Source: Candidatus Agrococcus pullicola
Lineage (GTDB): Bacteria > Actinomycetota > Actinomycetes > Actinomycetales > Microbacteriaceae
Length of the DNA stretch: 9,102 bases
Reading direction: 5' to 3'
Assembly (NCBI GenBank): GCA_019115685.1
Contig: DXDC01000222.1
Location: forward strand, 1 to 9,102
Shown here: positions 1-6,255 of the stretch, piece by piece
Layout: every line of letters starts with the position of its first letter
Numbering within the stretch: the stretch's first letter is position 1
Program-made: the position numbers and the translations under genes
The notes under the pieces: model-generated
Told to the model about the DNA's origin: nothing
The model's database searches: none
What the model saw: only the letters and a program-made list of their open reading frames with translations

Positions 1-599
1 ATGATGTCGGCAGCTAGACCGAGCTGGTGCTCGCTGTGACCGGGGCGGGCGCTCGTGCGGTCGGCGGACTCTTGACCGTACGTGTTCACGTAATTGTTGT
101 ACACGTCGTGCTGATACCAGTAGGAGCGGTATCCGGAGCACAGCACGAACCCCGTGCCGGTCGCCGCCGTGACGTCGCGGTTCATGGCGGCGAGGGCATC
201 GTTCGCATCGGGATGCAGGGGCTGTCCGTTCACACTATGCACGGTCGACGGCACCGTCTCCGGCACGTACTCGAGATCCAGCAGCGGTCGAGTCTTACTG
301 ACCACCACCGTGATGCTCGACGGCGTATCAATGTCGTACCCGCGCGGATTCTCGGCCCGCGGTCGGCCATCAGAGTCGTCCTGCGTCGGCTCGGGCTCCT
401 GCTCCTCGGTGGGCGAGGGCGTTGGAGTAGGGGACGGGCTGGCCGACGGTGTCGGAGAAGGAGAGGCGGTCGGAGACGGGGAAGGACTGCCGCTGGCCGC
501 AACGTCCTCTTCGGCCGCGCATCCCGACAGGATCACGACGACCCCGACGGCCATGGCGGCGACCGTGAACAACGAGTTGCGTTTCCTTCTCAGCACCAT
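1..599 (-). CDS. D-alanyl-D-alanine carboxypeptidase lipoprotein, VanY/M15B family (partial, C-terminus outside window)
   Basis: Predicted membrane-anchored zinc peptidase that trims the terminal D-Ala from peptidoglycan stem peptides outside the cell. The first 199 codons are present. Residues 4-26 form a basic n-region plus hydrophobic stretch ending in the lipobox LSGC, with Cys27 as the lipid-modified residue. Residues 36-72 are a Ser/Pro/Thr linker turning acidic (Glu/Gln/Pro), probably spanning the cell wall. Residues 98-116 resemble the family's VVNK..PL...Y.P opening. SGYRSYWYQ (155-163) and RPGHSEHQLG (185-194) are the hallmark M15B blocks; His191 and Asp198 fit the H-x6-D zinc ligands. 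The third zinc histidine lies beyond the left edge. The start could be ATG 599 or the next codon, GTG 596, which suits a leaderless message from TACAAT at 608-603. The antiporter gene is divergent. Family assignment is firm; substrate is inferred. Confidence 0.9.
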   Translation of the reverse strand, partial: MVLRRKRNSLFTVAAMAVGVVVILSGCAAEEDVAASGSPSPSPTASPSPTPSASPSPTPTPSPTEEQEPEPTQDDSDGRPRAENPRGYDIDTPSSITVVVSKTRPLLDLEYVPETVPSTVHSVNGQPLHPDANDALAAMNRDVTAATGTGFVLCSGYRSYWYQHDVYNNYVNTYGQESADRTSARPGHSEHQLGLAADI

Positions 600-602
600 G
601 CG

Positions 603-608
603 ATTGTA
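603..608 (-). promoter_or_regulatory. Candidate -10 box (TACAAT) for the VanY-type gene
   Basis: TACAAT reads on the minus strand at 608-603. Six bases separate it from the GTG at 596, which places the expected transcription start on that GTG. No convincing -35 hexamer is visible about 17 bases upstream. Confidence 0.4.
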
Positions 609-673
609 GTGCGCCGAACTGAACGAACGCATCCGCACCGCACTCGACAGCAGCACGATTTGACAAGCAGGAG

Positions 674-679
674 TAGCAT
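674..679 (+). promoter_or_regulatory. Candidate -10 box (TAGCAT) for the DHA2 transporter
   Basis: TAGCAT fits the TANNNT pattern and lies exactly six bases before the GTG at 686, so transcription could begin on the start codon. An alternative is Shine-Dalgarno initiation from AGGAG at 669-673, but its 12-base spacing is long. No -35 match at normal distance is evident. Confidence 0.35.
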
Positions 680-685
680 TGCTGG

Positions 686-2368
686 GTGCTGAATAGTCGT
701 CGTGTGTCTTCCAAGGAACGTTCACAGGCGATCGTAGACGCAGGCGGAATGACACGCCGCCAGATCATGCTCGTCGTGGTCGGTCTCATGGTTGCGATGT
801 TCCTCTCCTCACTCAGCCAGACCGTGGTCGGGACGGCGATGCGCACAATCGCAGACGACCTCCACGGCCTCGACCAACAGGCCTGGGTCGTGACTGCATT
901 CCTCATCGTTTCGACGGTCGTGACGCCCGTGTACGGCAAGCTCTCCGACCTCTTCGGCCGGAGACCGCTGTTCGTCATCGCGATCGTGCTCTTCCTCATC
1001 GGGTCGATAGCGTCGTCGTTCTCGCAGAGCATGCTCATGCTCGCGGCGTTCCGTGCACTGCAAGGGCTCGGTGCCGGTGGGCTCATGTCGCTGCCGCTGG
1101 CCATCATGGCCGATGTTTTGAGCCCGCGTGAACGCGCGAAGTACCAGGGGTACTTCCTCGCCGTCTTCGGCATCTCGAGCGTCCTGGGGCCGCTCATCGG
1201 CGGATTGTTCGCGGGAGCAGACTCCTTGCTGGGCATAGAGGGCTGGCGCTGGGTCTTCCTGTTCAACCTCCCGCTGGGCGCTGTTGCGCTGCTCATGGTG
1301 CTGCGATTCCTGCACCTCCCGCGTCAGCATAGAAGCGTTCGCATCGACTGGTGGGGTGTCACCACCATCACGCTCGCCGTCGTGCCACTCCTGCTCGTCG
1401 CAGAACAGGGTAACGAGTGGGGATGGACATCCCCGCTGTCGATCGCCTGCTACGTCGTCGGCGTCATCAGCGCAGTCGTGTTCATCATCATCCAGCGCCG
1501 AATGGGCGACGACGCCCTCATCCCGCTGCATCTGTTCTCCTCGAGCACGTTTTCGATGGCGACCGTACTCAGCGTGTTCGTCGGGGCCGCGATGTTCGGC
1601 GGCATGATGATGATTCCGCTCGTCCTGCAGCTCGTGCACGGCCTCAATCCGACAGAAGCAGGCTTCGCGATGACTCCGATGGTCATCGGCATGATGATCG
1701 CCTCGATCGGTTCGGGTCAGATCATCTCGCGCACGGGGCGATACCGGATGTTCCCGCTGCTCGGCACTTCTCTGCTGCTGATTTCAACGGGTCTGCTGGC
1801 GCTGCTCGACTACGACAGCCCGTTCTGGATGCTGCTCCTCGGTGAACTGCTGCTCGGACTCGGGCTCGGTCAGCTCATGCAGACGCTCACCATCGCAGCA
1901 CAGAACTCCGTCGAGCCGCGCGACATGGGGGTCGCGACGAGCAGCGCGACCTTTTTCCGCCAACTGGGCGGAACTGCGGGCACGGCTGCCGTCTTCTCAC
2001 TGGTGTACGGGCGCCTGCCGGAGACCATCGCGAACGCATTCGCGGATCCGCAGCAGGCGCGAGCGCTGCAGCAGGCGCTCGGCGAGCAGGAAGTCATGCA
2101 GGACCCCGCGAACGGGCCGATCCTGCGCATCCTGGAAGCTCCGGACACTCTCGGCCATTCGCTGCACGGTGACAGCTCATTCCTGATCGGTGCCGATCCA
2201 CGACTCACAGCCCCATTCCTCGATGGCTTCGCAGGCGCCGCATCCGGAGCATTCTGGTTCGCCTGCGCCGTCTCGATCACGGCACTGCTGCTGGCCTTCT
2301 TCTTCAAAACACCTCCGCTGCGCGAGAAATCCGGCGTGGACAGCATGATCCAGGACAACGACAAATGA
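686..2368 (+). CDS. MFS transporter, DHA2 family (14-TMS drug:H+ antiporter, EmrB/QacA type)
   Basis: Predicted inner-membrane multidrug exporter of 560 residues driven by proton antiport; the substrate is unknown. After a short hydrophilic N-terminus, membrane helices start near residue 27. Motif A is GKLSDLFGRRP (84-94), motif B RALQGLGAG (123-131), and the antiporter motif C is GISSVLGPLIGG (162-173). The second half has the DHA2-typical block ATFFRQLGGTAGTA (421-434). A long extracytoplasmic loop (about 440-515) precedes the last helix (521-541), as is usual for 14-helix members. In helix 1 the usual acidic residue of LDxT is replaced: the sequence reads SLSQT (42-46). The start is GTG 686; the in-frame ATG 749 would give a protein shorter by 21 residues. 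No TetR or MarR regulator gene is adjacent. Divergent from the VanY-type gene across an 86-base gap. Confidence 0.92.
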   Translation: MLNSRRVSSKERSQAIVDAGGMTRRQIMLVVVGLMVAMFLSSLSQTVVGTAMRTIADDLHGLDQQAWVVTAFLIVSTVVTPVYGKLSDLFGRRPLFVIAIVLFLIGSIASSFSQSMLMLAAFRALQGLGAGGLMSLPLAIMADVLSPRERAKYQGYFLAVFGISSVLGPLIGGLFAGADSLLGIEGWRWVFLFNLPLGAVALLMVLRFLHLPRQHRSVRIDWWGVTTITLAVVPLLLVAEQGNEWGWTSPLSIACYVVGVISAVVFIIIQRRMGDDALIPLHLFSSSTFSMATVLSVFVGAAMFGGMMMIPLVLQLVHGLNPTEAGFAMTPMVIGMMIASIGSGQIISRTGRYRMFPLLGTSLLLISTGLLALLDYDSPFWMLLLGELLLGLGLGQLMQTLTIAAQNSVEPRDMGVATSSATFFRQLGGTAGTAAVFSLVYGRLPETIANAFADPQQARALQQALGEQEVMQDPANGPILRILEAPDTLGHSLHGDSSFLIGADPRLTAPFLDGFAGAASGAFWFACAVSITALLLAFFFKTPPLREKSGVDSMIQDNDK

Positions 2369-2634
2369 TCCGGTATCGCTGAGCTCGCTACCAAACTCGT
2401 AGCCGCCAACTTGCTCATCCAGGCTCGATGCCTGTGCCGAATCTCGGTCTATACGGCAACTCGACGCAATAAAGCGCTTCACCCGTCATATAGACCGAGA
2501 AAAGGACAGCGATACCCGTCAGACGCACCCGAACAGGACAACGGCAAATAGTTGCTGAGGAAGGTCATGGCGCACCCAAAGCACGCGCGCGTATCGTGAG
2601 ACCCATAACCCTTTCAGAACGAGAAGGAGCCACT
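2369..2634. other. Non-coding spacer between transporter and csbD
   Basis: No convincing reading frame is seen in these 266 bases. The spacer holds inverted repeat element A (2442-2500) and the csbD ribosome-binding site AGAAGGAG (2622-2629). Presumably the csbD promoter lies between 2501 and 2620, but I could not recognise a clear -35/-10 pair for either the housekeeping or a stress sigma factor. Confidence 0.6.
2442..2500. repeat. Perfect 12-bp inverted repeat with 35-base spacer (element A)
   Basis: TCTCGGTCTATA at 2442-2453 is exactly mirrored by TATAGACCGAGA at 2489-2500. Just inside the arms, CGG (2454-2456) and CCG (2483-2485) could extend the pairing past a three-base bulge. The spacer holds the palindrome AAGCGCTT (2472-2479). 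The element lies 73 bases past the transporter stop, in the non-coding spacer before csbD. No T-run follows on either strand, so it is not a standard terminator. A related copy lies at 6169-6226. Role unknown: operator pair, RNA structure or small dispersed repeat. Confidence 0.7.
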
Positions 2635-2886
2635 ATGGGTATCAGCGATGACTTTGGCAACAAGGCGAAGGACCTCGGCGGCAAGGCGAAGGAGACCATT
2701 GGTGACGCGACCGATCATGAGGGCTTGAAGTCTGACGGCCGTCAGCAACAGGGCGAAGCAGCCGCTGACCGTGCCAAGAACAAGGTGAACGAAGTCGGCG
2801 AGAAGATCGGCGAAGCAGCGAAAGAAGGCGCTGAGAAGGCGTCCGGATTCGCACAGGGCATCGTCGGCAACGACGACAAGAAGTAG
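2635..2886 (+). CDS. CsbD family stress protein
   Basis: Small hydrophilic protein of 83 residues, almost entirely Gly, Ala, Lys, Glu, Asp and Asn, with no Cys, Trp or Tyr. The pattern GNKAKDLGGKAKETIGDAT (8-26) followed by a second KNKVNEVGEKIGEAAKEG segment (48-65) is the lysine/alanine-rich repeat typical of CsbD (Pfam CsbD). In Bacillus the founding member belongs to the general stress regulon; its molecular function is unknown. The start is chosen by a near-perfect Shine-Dalgarno, AGAAGGAG at 2622-2629, five bases before ATG 2635; a longer in-frame ATG... reading from 2596 lacks such a site. It appears monocistronic, 266 bases after the transporter and followed by a hairpin terminator. 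Stress induction is inferred from the family; the promoter was not identified. Confidence 0.9.
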   Translation: MGISDDFGNKAKDLGGKAKETIGDATDHEGLKSDGRQQQGEAAADRAKNKVNEVGEKIGEAAKEGAEKASGFAQGIVGNDDKK

Positions 2887-2896
2887 CCGCAACGAA

Positions 2897-2931
2897 CAGC
2901 GCCCTGCCAGGAGGGATCCGGCGGGGCGCTG
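2897..2931. terminator. Bidirectional hairpin terminator between csbD and the citE-like gene
   Basis: CAGCGCCCTGCC (2897-2908) pairs with GGCGGGGCGCTG (2920-2931): a 12-bp G/C-rich stem with one G-U wobble on the plus-strand RNA and an 11-base loop. It sits between the converging stops at 2886 and 2941. No U-tract follows on the plus strand, which is common for terminators in high-GC actinobacteria. On the minus strand the wobble becomes an A-C mismatch, so that direction is weaker. Confidence 0.75.
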
Positions 2932-2940
2932 CTCTCGCTA

Positions 2941-3789
2941 TCAGTAGTCGGAGTGACTGACGACCGCTGCTTCTGCGTGGATCTTGAAGTCCTTCGCCTG
3001 CTGCAAAATCTTCTGCGCACGCGCGAGTCGCGGCAGGTCGGAACCGTCCGTGATCGTGCCGCCGGACTCCTCGAAGGCCTTGATGAAACCGTGAGCCCAG
3101 GCAATGTCTTCGTTCGCGGGCGAAAGTCCCTCGTTGATGATCGCGGTGTGCTCGTGGTTCAACGACAGCTTGCCACTCATACCCATGTCTCGTGCATGGA
3201 GTGTGCCAGACATCAGTCGGTCGCGGTCAAGCGTCGGCCCGTCGATGGGTGCCGGCAGTCGAGCCGCGCGAGACGCGATGACGAGGCGAGAACGGGCGTA
3301 TGCGAGCGCGATCTCCGAGTCACCTGTCGCGGTGTCGCGGCGGAAGTCTCCCGTGCCGAACGCGATACGGAATGTGGAGGGTGAGTGCGCGATCTCCTCT
3401 ACATGCTCGATGCCTCTTGCGGTCTCCACGAGGGCGAGGATGCGAGTCCCCTCCGGCAGGCGATCTGCGGTGTCGGAAAGGTGCGATCGCGATTCGCTCT
3501 TGGCGAGCATGACGCCTTCGAGACCTGACGCGTTACTGAACGCGGCACAGTCTTCGCTCCAGAAGTCGCTGGACGCGTCGTTGATGCGCACCCATGCCCT
3601 GTGCCCGGCGTTAAGCCACTCGAGCGTTTCGTGACGCGCACGCTCTTTCTCATTCGCCGCAACGGCATCCTCGACATCGATGATGACGGCGTCGGCTCGG
3701 CTCGTACGAGCGGTTTCGAACAGTTCTGGCTGCGTGGCTGGTACCAGCAGCCACGACCTTGCAATTTGCGGGGAGATAGTCTGTACCAC
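2941..3789 (-). CDS. CitE-like acyl-CoA lyase (HpcH/HpaI aldolase superfamily)
   Basis: Protein of 282 residues with the TIM-barrel fold of citrate lyase beta subunits. Visible motifs in order: LLVPA (14-18), IIDVEDAV (36-43), VRIN (67-70) with the conserved Arg68, ALVETARGI (119-127) with the metal-binding Glu122, FGTGDFRRD (144-152) with metal-binding Asp148, and PIDGP (181-185). These are the residues that hold Mg2+ and the acyl-CoA substrate in the family. No citF or citD is nearby, so it is unlikely to be part of fermentative citrate lyase; stand-alone homologues cleave 3-hydroxyacyl-CoA esters such as citramalyl- or malyl-CoA. The usual G..GK..IHP block reads GMSGKLSLNH (203-212). GTG 3789 is the start, preceded by TACGCT and six bases. 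It follows the CapA-like gene by 33 bases. Exact substrate unknown. Confidence 0.85.
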   Translation of the reverse strand: MVQTISPQIARSWLLVPATQPELFETARTSRADAVIIDVEDAVAANEKERARHETLEWLNAGHRAWVRINDASSDFWSEDCAAFSNASGLEGVMLAKSESRSHLSDTADRLPEGTRILALVETARGIEHVEEIAHSPSTFRIAFGTGDFRRDTATGDSEIALAYARSRLVIASRAARLPAPIDGPTLDRDRLMSGTLHARDMGMSGKLSLNHEHTAIINEGLSPANEDIAWAHGFIKAFEESGGTITDGSDLPRLARAQKILQQAKDFKIHAEAAVVSHSDY

Positions 3790-3795
3790 CCCACC

Positions 3796-3801
3796 AGCGT
3801 A
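3796..3801 (-). promoter_or_regulatory. Candidate -10 box (TACGCT) for the citE-like gene
   Basis: TACGCT reads on the minus strand at 3801-3796, with GGTGGG between it and GTG 3789. The spacing is the same as in front of the VanY-type and DHA2 genes and would yield a leaderless transcript. Alternatively GGTGGG may serve as a weak ribosome-binding site for read-through from the CapA-like gene. Confidence 0.3.
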
Positions 3802-3822
3802 GCCGCTCGCGGGCCCGCTCGA

Positions 3823-5061
3823 CTACGGACGGTAACTCTCGGCTTCTTCTTCCGAACGCACGATTGGGATCTCTTCGCCCGCCCACTCTTCGAACGATGC
3901 GTAAAGGGACTCAACGGTCACGTCATTTCGCCACGCGGACCTGCTCAACGGCTCCTGGGTATCCCACAGCGGATACACCTGCAGGTTCGTCCGATTCACC
4001 CAGTTCTCATTCACGTAGTCGGCCACACTGAGATCGAAGTGCATGTAGGTCGGCACGGAGCGCGCGTTGTCGATTGTGACGAGCCCGTCAGCGTCCACCG
4101 TGACGTCGAACTGGCCGAGCAGGCCAATAATGCGCGGAACAGCCATCTGCGTGGACAGGAAGTTCCCGAGCGAATAGAAGACGAGCGCCTCCGTGCCGTC
4201 CTCCTTCGGCAACCATTCGACGGGCTGCACGACGTGCGGATGCGTGCCGATGATGACGTCGGCACCCTCCTCGACGAGAATCTCGGCGTACTCACGCTGC
4301 ATCCCGTTCACCCGATGCGAATATTCGTCACCCCAGTGAACGGCGACGATCGTAACATCGGCCTGCGATGCTTCTTCCATGAGGGTGCTTCGGAGGTCGT
4401 GGTCGGTGAGATAGTCGAGCGCATAGTCGTTCGAGCCCATGTTGCTCATGCCGACGAAGTTCACAAACGACACGGAGATGCCGTTCACGTCGGTCGACGC
4501 TACCTCGAGCTGCTCCTCAGGGCTGCGGTTCGCTCCCGCGATGAGCTCCGGTCCGAGCCCATCCCACACCTCGAGCGTGCCGTCGATACCGGGTTGTCCG
4601 TGATCGAACGTGTGGTTGTTGCCGAGGCCGATCACGTTGCACCCTGCCTCGTGCATACCGTCCGCGAGCTCGGGCGGCGCATTGAACTGCGGGAAGTAGC
4701 TGATCGGGAGCTCGCCAGCGCTTGTAACCTCCTGGTTGCAGTAGACGAGTTCGTCCTGCTCCCAAAGACCGCGCAGGGAATCTGTGAACCGCGCGAAGTC
4801 ATAACCCCCGCTGCCGTCTGCAGCATCCGCTACGACGCTGTCGTGCGGCAGCCAATCGCCCATCACACTCATCGAGAATGATCGGTCTTCAGGCTCTTCG
4901 GTCACGGTCGGGCTGGGCTCCGATGTGGCTGTCGGCGTCGCATCCTCCGGGCCGAGCGCGCCCGGGCTGCACGCGGTGACCGCCAGGAGCGCGACCGAGA
5001 GCAGCGCTAGGGTCAGGCGGCGAGAACAGCGGGGGACATCCATGTCTTCCACATTAGCCAT
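3823..5061 (-). CDS. CapA family metallophosphatase-like lipoprotein (PGA_cap domain)
   Basis: Exported lipoprotein of 412 residues. The signal sequence has a hydrophobic core ending in the lipobox VTAC, with Cys31 lipidated, then a Pro/Thr/Glu linker to about residue 58. The domain carries the CapA pattern of the metallophosphatase fold: MGDW (67-70), CNQE (108-111, where NLE is usual), GNNHTFDHG (147-155), VHWGDE (241-246), GTHPHVVQPVE (272-282) and FYSLGNF (295-301). All expected His, Asp, Asn and Glu metal ligands are present. The family is named for poly-gamma-glutamate capsule assembly in Bacillus, but no capB or capC homologue is seen here, so a PGA role is unsupported; a cell-surface hydrolase is the safer reading. 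Start choice: ATG 5061 has AGGAG 11 bases upstream. ATG 5043 gives a cleaner signal peptide and has TAATGT seven bases before it. It follows lacI by 34 bases. Confidence 0.88.
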   Translation of the reverse strand: MANVEDMDVPRCSRRLTLALLSVALLAVTACSPGALGPEDATPTATSEPSPTVTEEPEDRSFSMSVMGDWLPHDSVVADAADGSGGYDFARFTDSLRGLWEQDELVYCNQEVTSAGELPISYFPQFNAPPELADGMHEAGCNVIGLGNNHTFDHGQPGIDGTLEVWDGLGPELIAGANRSPEEQLEVASTDVNGISVSFVNFVGMSNMGSNDYALDYLTDHDLRSTLMEEASQADVTIVAVHWGDEYSHRVNGMQREYAEILVEEGADVIIGTHPHVVQPVEWLPKEDGTEALVFYSLGNFLSTQMAVPRIIGLLGQFDVTVDADGLVTIDNARSVPTYMHFDLSVADYVNENWVNRTNLQVYPLWDTQEPLSRSAWRNDVTVESLYASFEEWAGEEIPIVRSEEEAESYRP

Positions 5062-5095
5062 CGCTACCCAGGCTCCTGGTCGATCTCCTGCGAAC

Positions 5096-6076
5096 CTACG
5101 CTGTTCCCGTGGACGCTCGCTCCACAAGGGTCGCCGGAATCGGCACCCGCGCATCCTTCGGCTGCTCACCGCGCAGAATTCCGACGAGCAGATCGACGGA
5201 CGCTCGCCCCGACTCGCGGGGTTTCAGATCAACACTCGTCACGGGAGGGACCGCGCTCGCAAGGCTCGGCGCGTCCACAACACACGCCATCCCCAGCCCA
5301 GGGCCGACAGGAAGGTCGCGCGCATTCGCAGCGACCAGCAGCGCGTGGGCCGCGACGGGAGGCCCGCACAGTACTGCGTCGCAACCGACGTCGAGCAGCC
5401 CCTCTGCACCCTCGACCCACGTGTCGTCTGAGGCGCGTACAGAGTGCAACGCAATATGCGGTTCCCGGTTGTTGGCGGCGCACCACTGCTCGTACTCTCG
5501 GCGCACGCGCTGCGCCCAGTCGGTTTCGGCAATGGCGCTGAGCAGACCGATGCGTTGCGCTCCTCCCTCTGCAAGGAGGTCGAGCAACTGCACTGTGGCC
5601 GACTCGTAGTCGGCGGTGACAAGAGCAGCCTCGCGTTCTACGCCGAGGATCCGCTCCATTGTGACGACCGGCACCGCCAGCTCCAGGATGCGCGGCAGAC
5701 CGAGGTCGCCGGTGAGCGGGTCGACGACGATAACGCCGTCGACATCCGGTGGCGCGGCGGCCCGTTTCGACGAGATCAGGGTGACGTCGTAATCGTGCGA
5801 AGCACACTGTTCGAGCACGCCGAACGTGGTCGACATGTAGAACTCGCTGCGTGACAGGGTCTCGGGCAGATGCAATCCGATAACGCCGAACTCGGCGATG
5901 CGCAGACTGCGCGCTGCCCGGTTCGGCACGTAGCCGATGTCGGCCGCTGCCTGCTCCACCGCGGCCTTGGTTGCCGACGAAATGCGACCACGCCCGCGCA
6001 GCGCATCGCTGACGGTCGTGGTCGAGACGCCGGCGCGCTCAGCGACATCCAGGATCGTCGCTCGTTTCGCCGCCAT
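5096..6076 (-). CDS. LacI family transcriptional regulator
   Basis: Predicted sugar- or metabolite-responsive DNA-binding protein of 326 residues. The N-terminal helix-turn-helix TILDVAERAGVSTTTVSDAL (7-26) is typical, followed by the hinge-helix block PNRAARSLR (51-59) that inserts into the minor groove. Residues 62-326 form the periplasmic-binding-protein-like effector and dimerisation domain, with recognisable strands FGVIGLHLP (63-71), GVIVVDP and a C-terminal DLLVGILRGE helix. ATG 6076 is chosen because the HTH usually begins within a few residues of the start; GAGG lies very close upstream. Upstream ATGs at 6118 and 6151 would add non-conserved residues. TATCGT at 6110-6105 is a possible -10 box giving a leader of about 23 bases. 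It heads a minus-strand run with the CapA-like and CitE-like genes, which may be its targets. Effector unknown. Confidence 0.9.
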   Translation of the reverse strand: MAAKRATILDVAERAGVSTTTVSDALRGRGRISSATKAAVEQAAADIGYVPNRAARSLRIAEFGVIGLHLPETLSRSEFYMSTTFGVLEQCASHDYDVTLISSKRAAAPPDVDGVIVVDPLTGDLGLPRILELAVPVVTMERILGVEREAALVTADYESATVQLLDLLAEGGAQRIGLLSAIAETDWAQRVRREYEQWCAANNREPHIALHSVRASDDTWVEGAEGLLDVGCDAVLCGPPVAAHALLVAANARDLPVGPGLGMACVVDAPSLASAVPPVTSVDLKPRESGRASVDLLVGILRGEQPKDARVPIPATLVERASTGTA

Positions 6077-6104
6077 GCCTCGAGTCTGCCACAGGAATGC
6101 AGGA

Positions 6105-6110
6105 ACGATA
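6105..6110 (-). promoter_or_regulatory. Candidate -10 box (TATCGT) for the lacI-family gene
   Basis: TATCGT on the minus strand at 6110-6105 matches TANNNT. Transcription starting 6-7 bases later would leave a short leader of about 22 bases before ATG 6076. No good -35 hexamer is seen. Confidence 0.3.
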
Positions 6111-6162
6111 CGGCTCATGACGAAACGACACCCGGCGAGCATCGACACCACGTGCTACCGTC

Positions 6163-6224
6163 AAAAAGTCGGTCTATACGATGAGCCATCGACTCCAAAG
6201 GGTTGGCCCCTCCGCCGAGACCGA
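6163..6224 (-). terminator. Possible terminator of the recQ-S4 operon within element B
   Basis: Read on the minus strand, TCGGTCT (6224-6218) and AGACCGA (6175-6169) can pair, enclosing a short inner hairpin, and are followed by C and five T (6167-6163). It begins 31 bases past the S4 stop. The 42-base loop is unusually long, so the call is tentative. Confidence 0.35.
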
Positions 6225-6226
6225 GA
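6169..6226. repeat. Inverted repeat related to element A (element B)
   Basis: TCGGTCTATACG at 6169-6180 is identical to 2444-2455, and AGACCGAGA at 6218-6226 is identical to 2492-2500. The spacing between TCGGTCT and AGACCGA is 42 bases here and 41 in element A. Pairing between arms is only 7 bp here. The interior contains a small perfect hairpin, CGATG-AGC-CATCG (6179-6191). It lies in the spacer between the end of the S4 gene and the lacI-family promoter region. Confidence 0.6.
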
Positions 6227-6255
6227 TTTTGGCCCCGCATTCGGCCGAGTCGTGG

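Larger units (their letters stand above)
6077..6255. other. Non-coding spacer between lacI-family gene and S4 gene
   Basis: No credible gene is seen in these 179 bases. They hold the presumed lacI promoter (TATCGT at 6110-6105), inverted repeat element B (6169-6226), and the T-run that may end the recQ-S4 transcript. Confidence 0.6.

Noticed and set aside
660..665. TTGACA, a perfect -35 hexamer before the transporter
   Set aside because: No -10 box lies 16-18 bases downstream; TAGCAT is only 8 bases away. Probably coincidental.
370..1296. A 308-codon open frame on the minus strand across the VanY and transporter starts
   Set aside because: It conflicts with two well-supported genes and its translation shows no domain or coherent hydrophobic pattern.
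3809..3818. Palindrome GCGGGCCCGC between the CapA-like and CitE-like genes as a terminator
   Set aside because: It has no room for a loop beyond a very short stem and no T-run; read-through is more likely.
3601..4881. A 426-codon open frame on the plus strand
   Set aside because: It is antisense to the CapA-like and CitE-like genes, both of which show complete family motifs; long antisense frames are expected in GC-rich DNA.
6077..6151. Longer N-terminus for the LacI-type protein from ATG 6151 or 6118
   Set aside because: The added residues precede the normal HTH beginning, are unlike family members, and lack ribosome-binding sites.
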